In this document: positions 1-6,507 of the stretch, in pieces | Layout of the letters: every line of letters begins with the position of its first letter | How positions within the stretch are numbered: the first letter of the stretch is position 1 | Assembly: GCA_913052655.1 (NCBI GenBank) | Contig: CAJXFN010000003.1 | Span: forward strand, 1 to 21,843 | DNA from: an uncultured Flavobacteriales bacterium | Lineage (GTDB): Bacteria > Bacteroidota > Bacteroidia > Flavobacteriales > BACL11 | Reading direction: 5' to 3' | Length of the DNA: 21,843 nucleotides | Position numbers and translations under genes: made by a program | The notes under the pieces: generated by a model | Databases searched by the model: none | Told to the model about the DNA's origin: nothing | Seen by the model: only the letters and a program-made list of their open reading frames with translations

Positions 1-928
1 GAAGAGGATCTTGCACTGTTTCCATTGTTGCTCGGAATAATAAAGATTTGCATTGCTCATATTCCATGAACATATCTACCATTCTGTGTTGAAGTACCTG
101 AAAATCTGATAAAGGATGATCAAACTGCTCTCTTTGTTGCGTATACTCAACTGTGTCTTTATAAAGGACCTCCATTGCACCCACGGCTTCAGCAGCCAGG
201 GCGAGTATTGCATCATTTGAAACAGCCTTTAGTATTTCAAAACCTTTATCTTTTTCCCCTAATAGATTTTCTTTTGAGACTCTAACATCTTTAAACGATA
301 TTTCAGATGCTCTTAGACCATCTACAGTCGGAAAGTTTTCTCTATCTATGCCTTCAGAATTTGAATCAACAAGGAATAAAGAAATGCCTTGTTCATCAAG
401 CTGACTACCGCTTGTTCTTGTTACTACTACTATCTTATCAGCAGACTCAGCATTAAGAACCATCGATTTTTTTCCGTTGATTATGAAATCTTCATTTTCT
501 TCAAGGGCTGACGTCGCTACATCCTCAAGATCAAATCTACTTTGTTCCTCAGCATAAGCCAAAGTTACTTGAAGGTTTCCCTCTATTAACGAAGGTATTA
601 TGGACTGCCTGAGAGCTTCTGATGCTCCCCTTTTGATAGCACCACCGCCTAGAACAATGTTTGCTAAAAAAGGTTCTAGAACTAATCCTTTTCCAAATTG
701 CTCCATTAGAACTAATGTATCTATTTGGTTACCACCAAAACCTCCATCATCCTCAGCAAATGCTAAACCCAACCATCCAAGTTCAGCCATTGAAGACCAG
801 TATTCATTACTAAATCCCGGATCTTCTGAACTAATTTTAATTCTATTGGTAAGGTCATAGTTTTCTTGGACAAAGCGCTCAACGCTTTGTTGAATCATTT
901 TTTGTTCTTCGGAGAGTTCAAAATTCAT
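1..928 (-). CDS. Acyl-CoA dehydrogenase, C-terminus cut by window edge
   Basis: Open minus-strand frame from ATG at 928 running off the left edge (309 codons visible). The protein begins MNFELSEEQKMIQQSVERF and contains GWLGLAFAEDDGGFGG, a flavin-site-like stretch LAYAEEQSRFD, and YTQQREQFDHPLSDFQVLQH. These are hallmarks of the FAD-dependent acyl-CoA dehydrogenase family: N-terminal helical domain, middle beta domain, start of the C-terminal helical domain. The family oxidises acyl-CoA to enoyl-CoA, passing electrons to ETF. The wording resembles the 'pimeloyl-CoA dehydrogenase small subunit-like' group common in proteobacteria; the exact substrate is unknown. Odd points: the start overlaps the 3' end of the zinc-ribbon ORF by 11 bases, there is no promoter or RBS of its own, and the DNA is richer in G+C than the rest of the window (25, 28 and 23 G+C in the 60-base lines at 121, 181 and 481, against 18 and 13 at 1741 and 2041 in the integrase). 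It may be foreign or joined by misassembly. Confidence 0.88.
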   Translation of the reverse strand, partial: MNFELSEEQKMIQQSVERFVQENYDLTNRIKISSEDPGFSNEYWSSMAELGWLGLAFAEDDGGFGGNQIDTLVLMEQFGKGLVLEPFLANIVLGGGAIKRGASEALRQSIIPSLIEGNLQVTLAYAEEQSRFDLEDVATSALEENEDFIINGKKSMVLNAESADKIVVVTRTSGSQLDEQGISLFLVDSNSEGIDRENFPTVDGLRASEISFKDVRVSKENLLGEKDKGFEILKAVSNDAILALAAEAVGAMEVLYKDTVEYTQQREQFDHPLSDFQVLQHRMVDMFMEYEQCKSLLFRATMETVQDPL

Positions 929-1238
929 TTGGAGTTAAATTTCCATTTTTAGTTGGATGCCACTCTTTTGCTACTTTAGGATTTACTGTAGCTAAGCAGT
1001 TTGATAAAGCAAGTTGTCTGCCACTACAAATAGGGCATTGTCCTCCATTAGACCTTTTTGCTATTCTTGTAAACCATTCATGATCAAGTCCCTTATCACA
1101 TTTCCACCAAACCTTAACACCAGATTTATTAGTGAAATCAAAAGGAGTTAAATCTTCATTTTTAGTTGGATGCCACTGCTTAGCTAACTCAGGATTAACC
1201 TCAGCTAATGATTTACCTTTTGGTGGTTTTCTTGGCAT
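918..1238 (-). CDS. Truncated zinc-ribbon (DUF4379-type) repeat protein
   Basis: A 106-residue protein carrying one complete and one broken copy of a roughly 71-residue unit (…NPELAKQWHPTKNEDLTP… and …NPKVAKEWHPTKNGNLTP…). The complete unit has WWKC (Cys47), His53 in DHEW, and CPIC (Cys68, Cys71), the pattern of the probable zinc-ribbon domain DUF4379. Proteins of this family usually hold several such units and sometimes a nuclease-like end domain; that part is family knowledge and is not seen here. The second unit stops at LTPNEF, just before its own WWKC, exactly where the acyl-CoA dehydrogenase begins, so I read this as a gene cut by a breakpoint. A TAAATTTG -7 element ends 4 nt before the ATG. 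It lies in the same orientation as the integrase and directly downstream of it, so it is probably cargo of the same integrative element. Function unknown; a nucleic-acid role is only a guess. Confidence 0.7.
   Translation of the reverse strand: MPRKPPKGKSLAEVNPELAKQWHPTKNEDLTPFDFTNKSGVKVWWKCDKGLDHEWFTRIAKRSNGGQCPICSGRQLALSNCLATVNPKVAKEWHPTKNGNLTPNEF
931..1177. repeat. 34-bp direct repeat within the zinc-ribbon gene
   Basis: Positions 931-964 and 1144-1177 match at 32 of 34 bases and are 213 bp (71 codons) apart, encoding the HPTKN…LTP portion of the two zinc-ribbon units. The near identity in DNA points to recent internal duplication or homogenisation of the units, and makes the locus prone to recombination and to assembly error. 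Confidence 0.8.
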
Positions 1239-1242
1239 AAGG

Positions 1243-1250
1243 CAAATTTA
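1243..1250 (-). promoter_or_regulatory. -7 promoter element of the zinc-ribbon gene
   Basis: Minus-strand TAAATTTG matches the Bacteroidota -7 consensus TAnnTTTG. Only 4 nt (CCTT) separate it from the ATG at 1238, so transcription would start at or next to the start codon. Confidence 0.55.
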
Positions 1251-1256
1251 TAAATG

Positions 1257-1318
1257 TTATATAAATAACTTCAACCAAATTTATATATAACTTCAACGGA
1301 TTTATATATAACTTCAAC
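1257..1318. repeat. Three tandem 21-22 bp repeats ending AACTTCAAC
   Basis: The 19-mer ATTTATATATAACTTCAAC occurs exactly at 1279-1297 and 1300-1318. A diverged copy sharing AATAACTTCAAC ends at 1275. Spacing is 22 and 21 bp, about two helical turns. The array fills the gap between the integrase stop and the zinc-ribbon promoter. It could bind an excisionase or regulator, or serve as arm-type sites; this is inferred from position only. Confidence 0.8.
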
Positions 1319-1332
1319 AAAAAATATACAAA

Positions 1333-2526
1333 TTATATAGATTTCTGTCTTAATTTCAACATGTCGGAACTTATTTTAGATTCTATTACTTGTGCATATA
1401 TTTGAGTAGTTTTTATATTATTATGTCCAAGCATTTTAGAAACAGTTTCTATAGGAACTCCGTTTGTTAATGTAACTGTGGTTGCAAACGTATGTCTTGC
1501 ACTATGAAAAGTAAGTTTTTTATTAAAGCCACATATACGCCCTATTTCCTTTAAAGCTTTATTTGTTTTTTGATTACTTATCATTGGAAAAATTCTATTT
1601 ATGTTTTTCTCTTTTTTATATTTTTTCAAAATAGAAAATGCAGGAGATAAAATAGGAACATTTGAAAGAATATTAGTTTTGTGTCTTTTAATATATATCC
1701 ATTGTAATCCGTCATAACCTTTTCTTATATTTTTCAAGCTCAAATTATATAGATCAATATATGACAAACCTGTGTAACACGAAAACAAAAACACATCACG
1801 CACTTTACTAAGATTGTTATTTAACGTTATATTTTTTAGTATGTCTAATTCGTCTTTATTTATATACACACGATCACTTTTCTTAAATGAGATTTTAAAA
1901 CCCACAAAAGGATCTTTTGTTATATAATTGTTCTTTATACAAAAGTTAGTTATCTTCTTAAAACGTTGTATATGTTTCATCATTCCATTATGGTTACACT
2001 CGGTATTTAATAAAAGAAATTGTGAAAAATTATATATAAAATTATAATCTATTTGCGTGAGCGAAATATCATTGGTGTTATATTTTTTTGTTATATAATT
2101 TTTTAATCTTTTTAGTGTTGTTTTATAGTTTTTGTAAGAACCATAACTATACTCAATTCCAATAAGCGATTTCATATTTTCATTATGCTGTTTAAACACA
2201 TTTATAATACTATTCATTATAAGTGTATTGTTCTTATAATAATCTACTATGGTCTTAGCTGTTATAATGACATTGGTTTTTATTAATGCATTATATTTTT
2301 CTATTATGTCAACACGAATAGTTTCTAACTTTAGATTAAGTGCCTTTTTACTATTTCCTCTAACGCGTGTTCGTTGGGAATCCCAATTTATATACAGTAT
2401 ATCTATTTGGGTGTAAAACTGGACTGTGGTATCGTTATATCTAACTCTACAGTATATAGGAACCATCCCAGTTTTTTTGGTTAATGCTTTTCTGGCTAAA
2501 AAGCTTACAAACAATTGTTTTTTCAT
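1333..2526 (-). CDS. Tyrosine-type site-specific recombinase (integrase)
   Basis: A 397-residue Bacteroidota-type phage/conjugative-element integrase. Order of parts: N-terminal arm-binding domain (about 1-90, FLARKA…GMVPIYCRVRY), SAM-like core-binding domain (about 105-205), and catalytic domain (about 220-390). Catalytic residues visible are Lys283 (RHKT), His341 and Arg344 (HSARHTFA), His368 (LGHNN) and the nucleophile Tyr377 (TQIYA). The usual first arginine is Ser255 (YTGLSYIDL); the Bacteroides integrase IntDOT also lacks this arginine, so the protein is probably active. The gene is intact. It reads away from the 3' end of tRNA-Pro, about 330 bp off, the standard position of an integrase in a tRNA-targeting element. 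No excisionase, relaxase or phage gene is visible in the window. Confidence 0.93.
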   Translation of the reverse strand: MKKQLFVSFLARKALTKKTGMVPIYCRVRYNDTTVQFYTQIDILYINWDSQRTRVRGNSKKALNLKLETIRVDIIEKYNALIKTNVIITAKTIVDYYKNNTLIMNSIINVFKQHNENMKSLIGIEYSYGSYKNYKTTLKRLKNYITKKYNTNDISLTQIDYNFIYNFSQFLLLNTECNHNGMMKHIQRFKKITNFCIKNNYITKDPFVGFKISFKKSDRVYINKDELDILKNITLNNNLSKVRDVFLFSCYTGLSYIDLYNLSLKNIRKGYDGLQWIYIKRHKTNILSNVPILSPAFSILKKYKKEKNINRIFPMISNQKTNKALKEIGRICGFNKKLTFHSARHTFATTVTLTNGVPIETVSKMLGHNNIKTTQIYAQVIESKISSDMLKLRQKSI

Positions 2527-2530
2527 CTTA

Positions 2531-2538
2531 CAAATTTA
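2531..2538 (-). promoter_or_regulatory. -7 promoter element of the integrase gene
   Basis: Minus-strand TAAATTTG lies 4 nt (TAAG) before the ATG at 2526, so the integrase mRNA is predicted to be leaderless. Confidence 0.55.
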
Positions 2539-2588
2539 TTAAATTATACAATACAAAATTTATTTAATAAACTGATTTTCAATAAGTT

Positions 2589-2629
2589 ATCTTTAAAGAT
2601 ATAAAGTAATATATCTTTAGAGATATAAA
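2589..2629. repeat. Pair of palindromic 17-bp direct repeats
   Basis: ATCTTTAAAGATATAAA (2589-2605) recurs with one mismatch as ATCTTTAGAGATATAAA (2613-2629), 24 bp apart. The first 12 bases of copy one form a perfect palindrome (ATCTTTAAAGAT). The pair sits 50-100 bp upstream of the integrase -7 element, the position of an operator or an integrase/excisionase site. Confidence 0.75.
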
Positions 2630-2690
2630 CTTACGGATGTAAAGTGATGAAATTTTTGATCTTAAAAAAGAAGAAAATTTTTACGCCCAA

Positions 2691-2713
2691 AATTTGCACC
2701 AGAATTTGCACCA
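2691..2713. repeat. Tandem AATTTGCACCA direct repeat
   Basis: Exact 11-mers at 2691-2701 and 2703-2713, one base apart, between the integrase and its tRNA target. They are candidate arm-type integrase sites. Confidence 0.7.
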
Positions 2714-2755
2714 TTTTACATTTTTTTTGGTGGCATTATCTGATAAAAGGGGTTA

Positions 2756-2779
2756 AAAATTATTTTCTAAAATAATTTT
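2756..2779. repeat. Perfect 11-bp A+T inverted repeat
   Basis: AAAATTATTTT (2756-2766), a two-base centre CT, and AAAATAATTTT (2769-2779) form a perfect dyad about 75 bp from the tRNA-Pro 3' end. It is made wholly of A and T, so chance occurrence is possible in this background. Confidence 0.6.
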
Positions 2780-2822
2780 AAAATTTTATGTTCTTGGGCT
2801 TGGTAATCAGTGTGTTACTCCT

Positions 2823-2839
2823 TAAAATCGTCGATTTTA
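2823..2839. repeat. 17-bp palindrome beside tRNA-Pro 3' end
   Basis: TAAAATCGTCGATTTTA has perfect 8-bp arms around one central base. It ends 13 bases from the tRNA-Pro 3' terminus. It may be an att-core dyad or a short hairpin ending the tRNA transcript, though there is no strong U-run after it on the minus strand. Confidence 0.65.
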
Positions 2840-2852
2840 GTGGAGAAAAATG

Positions 2853-2927
2853 TCGGGGTAGCAGGATTCGAACCTGCGACCTCCTGCTCCCAAAGCAGGC
2901 GCGATAACCGGGCTACGCTATACCCCG
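2853..2927 (-). tRNA. tRNA-Pro (anticodon UGG)
   Basis: Read on the minus strand, the 75-nt sequence folds with 7-bp acceptor CGGGGTA/TACCCCG, anticodon stem CCTGC/GCAGG with loop TTTGGGA (anticodon TGG), and T arm GCAGG-TTCGAAT-CCTGC. The discriminator is A and CCA is not encoded. Its 3' end faces the integrase, so it is the likely integration target; the gene itself remains complete. Confidence 0.96.
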
Positions 2928-2940
2928 AAATTTAATATTG

Positions 2941-2948
2941 CAAAAGTA
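2941..2948 (-). promoter_or_regulatory. -7 promoter element of tRNA-Pro
   Basis: Minus-strand TACTTTTG matches TAnnTTTG and ends 13 nt before the tRNA-Pro 5' end, so this tRNA can be transcribed separately from tRNA-Ser. Confidence 0.5.
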
Positions 2949-2993
2949 AAAAACTTTTACATCTGAAAACAAAAAGACATACTTTTATTTTTG

Positions 2994-3080
2994 CGGAGAG
3001 AAAGGGATTCGAACCCTTGGTACCTGTGAAGGTACAACTCCTTAGCAGGGAGCCCCATTCGGCCACTCTGGCACCTCTCC
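2994..3080 (-). tRNA. tRNA-Ser (anticodon GCU)
   Basis: An 87-nt class II tRNA on the minus strand: acceptor GGAGAGG/TCTCTCC with one G-T pair, anticodon stem CTCC/GGAG with loop CTGCTAA (anticodon GCT), a long variable arm (GTACCTTCACAGGTAC), T arm around GGTTCGAATCC, discriminator G as usual for serine, CCA not encoded. It lies 66 bases upstream of tRNA-Pro in the same direction. Confidence 0.96.
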
Positions 3081-3107
3081 TAATAAATTATATAAGAACT
3101 TTTGCTG

Positions 3108-3115
3108 CAAAAATA
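3108..3115 (-). promoter_or_regulatory. -7 promoter element of tRNA-Ser
   Basis: Minus-strand TATTTTTG, followed by about 27 nt before the tRNA-Ser 5' end. It is divergent from the transporter promoter about 80 bp to the right. Confidence 0.5.
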
Positions 3116-3193
3116 TTATAATCTATCTTACTCACAAATTTTTTTTTAGATTTATTTTTTCTAATTTTAACACAATAAAGTCAACTCAAATAT

Positions 3194-3201
3194 TATATTT
3201 G
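3194..3201 (+). promoter_or_regulatory. -7 promoter element of the ABC transporter operon
   Basis: TATATTTG followed by CG, ending 18 nt before the ATG at 3220. This mRNA should have a short leader, unlike the leaderless genes elsewhere in the window. Confidence 0.55.
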
Positions 3202-3219
3202 CGTAAAGAAAAATAGAAT

Positions 3220-4995
3220 ATGTTTAAAAAAATAACTTTAATATTTTTATTACTGACCACAATACAATCTTGTATAAACAAAAGAGATCTTTCACAAAAT
3301 ACTGTAATAGCTCACATTTTAACTCAACCAGACGGTTTACATCCATTTAATGACAATTCCGTTCAAAGAAGTTACATTTTTAATTACACTCAGAAAACTC
3401 TCATAAAATTAGATTTAGAAAGTTTAGAATATATTCCAATATTAGTAAAAGAAATACCTAAGGGATCTGATGACAATTTATCATTTTCATATGAATTAAA
3501 AAATGGTATTACATGGGATGACGGAACTCCATTTACCGCTAAAGATGTTGCTTTTTCAGTTAAAATAATGTTATGTCCACTAACCAATAACTCACAAATT
3601 AGAGGAAATTATTCAACAATAATTAAAAATATTGAATTAGACCCAATAAACCCTATGAAATTCACAATGAATGTGAAAACAGTAAATTGGGGAGCGAGAA
3701 CAATTTTTTCTGAACTAAACATGGTTCAAAAATCCCTATGGGACCCTAAAGGAATTTTAGATAAGATATCCTTTGAGGATCTTCATTCGAAAGACTTCAA
3801 AGAAAAAATAGAAACTAATGAAATATCAGAGTGGTTTAATGAATATAATAGTGGTGACAATTCTTACAAACCGGAAAAATTAACAGGTCTAGGTGCGTAC
3901 AAAGTAACTGAATGGGTAACCGAACAATATATCACACTAGAGAGGAAAGAAAATTGGTGGGGAACAAAGGATACATCAATTTACAGTAAAGCATATCCTG
4001 AAAGAATAATTTTTAAAATTATTAAAGAAGATGCTTCCTCCTATTTGGCGCTAAAAAATCAGGATATAGATGTAACTACTAGAATAGGCACAGTAAAACT
4101 AATGAAACTTCAAGAAAGAGAATATTTTAACAATAACTATGACTCAGATTTTTTAAATCAATATTCATTTAATTATATTGGATTAAACATGAAACCTGAC
4201 GGTATAAAATTTAAACCTTTTTTTGTTGATCAAAAAGTTAGAAGAGCTATGGCTTACATGACGCCTGTCGATGAGATCATTGAGGTCATGGCACATGGAA
4301 AGGCCGGAAGACAAGCTTCAAATATCTCAGCATTAAAAAAGACATACAATGATACATTAGAACTTATACCATTAGATATTGAAAAAGCAAAAGAACTCTT
4401 AACAGAAGCAGGTTGGGTTGATACTGACGGAGATAATATTAGAGATAAAATTATTGATGGTGTAAAAACACCTTTTAAATTTAAACTCAATTACATGTCT
4501 TCTCCAACAACTAAAGAAATTGTATTAATGATTAAAGAGAGTATGTATAAAGCCGGAGTTATTGCAGAATTAAGACCAATGGATTTTTCTATATTTTATA
4601 AAAATGCATATGATCATAATTTTGAAGCTATGTTAGGTGGATGGGGAGGATCAGCCTCATATTCTAATCCTCATCAATTATGGCATACAAGTTCATGGGT
4701 AAATAAAGGTTCAAATTTTTGTGGTTTTGGAGATGCTGAATCAGATGCTTTAATCAAAGAAGCAAACGAAACATTAGATCCAGAAATTCATAAAAACGCA
4801 CTACTAAAATTACAAGCAAGAATTTATGAAGATCAGCCATATGTATTTTTATATTCAACACAAAGAAAATTTGCAATTCACAAAAGATTTGATAATAGAG
4901 GCATGTACTTTGAAAGACCTGGAGTAATGTTACAAAATTTATACTTAAAAGAAACATTCAAATCTTCAAGTTTAACTAATACTAACGGAGAATAA
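3220..4995 (+). CDS. Oligopeptide-type ABC transporter substrate-binding lipoprotein
   Basis: A 591-residue family-5 (OppA/DppA-type) solute-binding protein. The N-terminus is a lipoprotein signal (MFKKITLIFLLLTT then IQSC, lipid-anchored Cys18). Family signatures include QPDGLHPFNDN near the mature start, LKNGITWDDGTPFTAKDVAFS in lobe 1, the hinge-proximal YKVTEW…LERKENWWG, and the FVDQKVRRAMAYMTPVDEII segment of lobe 2. It should capture peptides or a similar ligand in the periplasm and deliver it to the two permeases encoded just downstream; the ligand cannot be told from sequence. The stop is 2 bases before the next start, so the genes are co-transcribed. At 591 residues it is somewhat longer than typical family members of about 500-550. 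Confidence 0.92.
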   Translation: MFKKITLIFLLLTTIQSCINKRDLSQNTVIAHILTQPDGLHPFNDNSVQRSYIFNYTQKTLIKLDLESLEYIPILVKEIPKGSDDNLSFSYELKNGITWDDGTPFTAKDVAFSVKIMLCPLTNNSQIRGNYSTIIKNIELDPINPMKFTMNVKTVNWGARTIFSELNMVQKSLWDPKGILDKISFEDLHSKDFKEKIETNEISEWFNEYNSGDNSYKPEKLTGLGAYKVTEWVTEQYITLERKENWWGTKDTSIYSKAYPERIIFKIIKEDASSYLALKNQDIDVTTRIGTVKLMKLQEREYFNNNYDSDFLNQYSFNYIGLNMKPDGIKFKPFFVDQKVRRAMAYMTPVDEIIEVMAHGKAGRQASNISALKKTYNDTLELIPLDIEKAKELLTEAGWVDTDGDNIRDKIIDGVKTPFKFKLNYMSSPTTKEIVLMIKESMYKAGVIAELRPMDFSIFYKNAYDHNFEAMLGGWGGSASYSNPHQLWHTSSWVNKGSNFCGFGDAESDALIKEANETLDPEIHKNALLKLQARIYEDQPYVFLYSTQRKFAIHKRFDNRGMYFERPGVMLQNLYLKETFKSSSLTNTNGE

Positions 4996-4997
4996 AT

Positions 4998-6503
4998 ATG
5001 TTAAAATATGTAATTAAAAGAATATTAACCTTTATACCTATGATAATTGCAATCTCACTAATTGCATTTATCATAAGTATTAATGCACCAGGAGATCCTG
5101 TTGAAAGATTAACTAAATCTGCTGGAAGTGAAGGTACTGCTGATGAACAATCTGGGGCTTCAAAAAAAGAAAAACAAGAAATCAGAAAAAAATTGGGATT
5201 AGATTTACCAATATTTTATATTAATATTTCAAATTTATCAGTAAGTGACACTCTTTATAAAATACAAGACAGATCTCACAAAGACAACATAAAAAAACTT
5301 GTTCATAAATGTGGTAATTGGAATGTGGTTTCGGAATACTACAAAAGTATTTTGACTTTTGAAAGAAAATCTAAAAAATTAATAGCCGAGGAGATATTAA
5401 TACAGATGTATCCTGAAATTGATTCAAATCAAAATAGAAAAAAATTGTTAAATGATATTAATGAAACAATCAATCAAATTGGTTTTGAAGTTGGAAGTTT
5501 ATGCGAGACATCTGAATCTAATCTTATTGATTTAAAATTAAATAAAATACAATCATTTATTGATTCTAATTCATATTTAACTCACTTAAAAACAGATTTT
5601 GAAAAAACTAAAAAATTAAGAGGGGATTTAATATCTGAAGCGACCAAATGGAAAACATATATCCCAACAATACTTTGGTATGGTACAAAAAATCAATATC
5701 ATTTATGGCTGTTTGGAAATGGAAAGGATAGAAAAGGGGTAATTAGAGGAGATTTTGGTATTTCTTACATAGATAGTCAACCTATATCATCAAAAATATG
5801 GGATAAAATTGGAATTTCTTTTGGACTTTCAATAATATCTATATTATTAGCATATTTAGTTAGTATTCCAATAGGTATTTATTCTGCGTACAAGAAAGAT
5901 TCTAAAACAGACAGAATAACTTCATTAGTATTATTTATTTTATACTCGATGCCTTCATTTTTTGTTGGAACTGTTTTATTACTCCAATTCGCAAATCCTG
6001 ACAATTTAAGTTGGTTTCCAGTTTCAGGAATTCAGGATCCAACCATATTTGATCCTGAGTGGGGATTCTTTAAAAAACTAAGTCACAGAATTCCTTATTT
6101 AATTCTTCCAATTATCACATATACTTATGGTTCTTTTGCTTTTTTAAGTAGAATTATGAGAATTGGAATGATTGATATTGTTTCTCAAGACTATATAAGA
6201 ACTGCAAGAGCAAAAGGACTGGGAGAAAAAAAGGTTATTTTGAAACATGCACTTAGAAACTCTCTACTTCCAATAATTACTGTATTTGCGGCAATTTTCC
6301 CAATGGCGATAGGAGGCAGTATAATTATTGAAATGATTTTTTCAATACCTGGAATGGGACTAGAGATATTTACATCTATACTTAATAAAGATTACCCAAT
6401 GATTGTAACTGTATTTACTTTATCAGGATTCCTAACAATGTTAGGGTACTTGATAGCTGATATTTTATACGCAGTTGTAGATCCTCGAATTTCTTACAAA
6501 TAA
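4998..6503 (+). CDS. ABC transporter permease, OppB/DppB type, with large extracytoplasmic insertion
   Basis: A 501-residue inner-membrane permease; family members are usually about 310-340. TM1 is at about 9-29, followed by the family motif APGDP (30-34). The normal core resumes at GVIRGDFGISY (about 247-257), followed by five TMs, with the ATPase-contacting EAA loop DYIRTARAKGLGEKKVILKH. Between KKLGLDLPIFY (64-74) and WLFGNG (237-242) lies about 165 residues of hydrophilic, Lys/Glu/Asn-rich, helix-prone sequence absent from OppB of well-studied species. By topology this insertion sits outside the membrane, where it could touch the binding protein. Second gene of the operon, 2 bases after the binding protein and 4 before the partner permease. 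Confidence 0.92.
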   Translation: MLKYVIKRILTFIPMIIAISLIAFIISINAPGDPVERLTKSAGSEGTADEQSGASKKEKQEIRKKLGLDLPIFYINISNLSVSDTLYKIQDRSHKDNIKKLVHKCGNWNVVSEYYKSILTFERKSKKLIAEEILIQMYPEIDSNQNRKKLLNDINETINQIGFEVGSLCETSESNLIDLKLNKIQSFIDSNSYLTHLKTDFEKTKKLRGDLISEATKWKTYIPTILWYGTKNQYHLWLFGNGKDRKGVIRGDFGISYIDSQPISSKIWDKIGISFGLSIISILLAYLVSIPIGIYSAYKKDSKTDRITSLVLFILYSMPSFFVGTVLLLQFANPDNLSWFPVSGIQDPTIFDPEWGFFKKLSHRIPYLILPIITYTYGSFAFLSRIMRIGMIDIVSQDYIRTARAKGLGEKKVILKHALRNSLLPIITVFAAIFPMAIGGSIIIEMIFSIPGMGLEIFTSILNKDYPMIVTVFTLSGFLTMLGYLIADILYAVVDPRISYK

Positions 6504-6507
6504 TTTT

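Larger units (their letters stand above)
2527..2852. other. Repeat-rich gap between integrase and tRNA-Pro, probable att region
   Basis: This 326-base stretch has no gene I can support. It is very A+T-rich and holds, from left to right: the integrase promoter, a pair of 17-bp repeats (2589-2629), an 11-bp direct repeat AATTTGCACCA (2691-2701, 2703-2713), an 11-bp inverted repeat (2756-2779) and a 17-bp palindrome (2823-2839) ending 13 bases before the tRNA 3' end. Placed between an integrase and the 3' end of a tRNA, it is the expected site for integrase binding and the attachment core. No second copy of the tRNA-Pro 3' end was found in 1-2850, so the other att end is outside the window or lost. 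Confidence 0.55.

Noticed and set aside
600..860. An 86-codon plus-strand open frame inside the left edge
   Set aside because: It lies wholly opposite the acyl-CoA dehydrogenase frame, whose family motifs are clear; the opposite translation is Pro/Ser-rich with no recognisable domain.
1239..1332. CRISPR-like array from the short repeats
   Set aside because: Units are tandem with 2-3 base gaps rather than separated by unique spacers, and no cas gene is present.
1..2850. Second copy of the tRNA-Pro 3' end as the far att site
   Set aside because: No match to the tRNA-Pro 3' sequence was found in this stretch by eye; the far end is probably outside the window.
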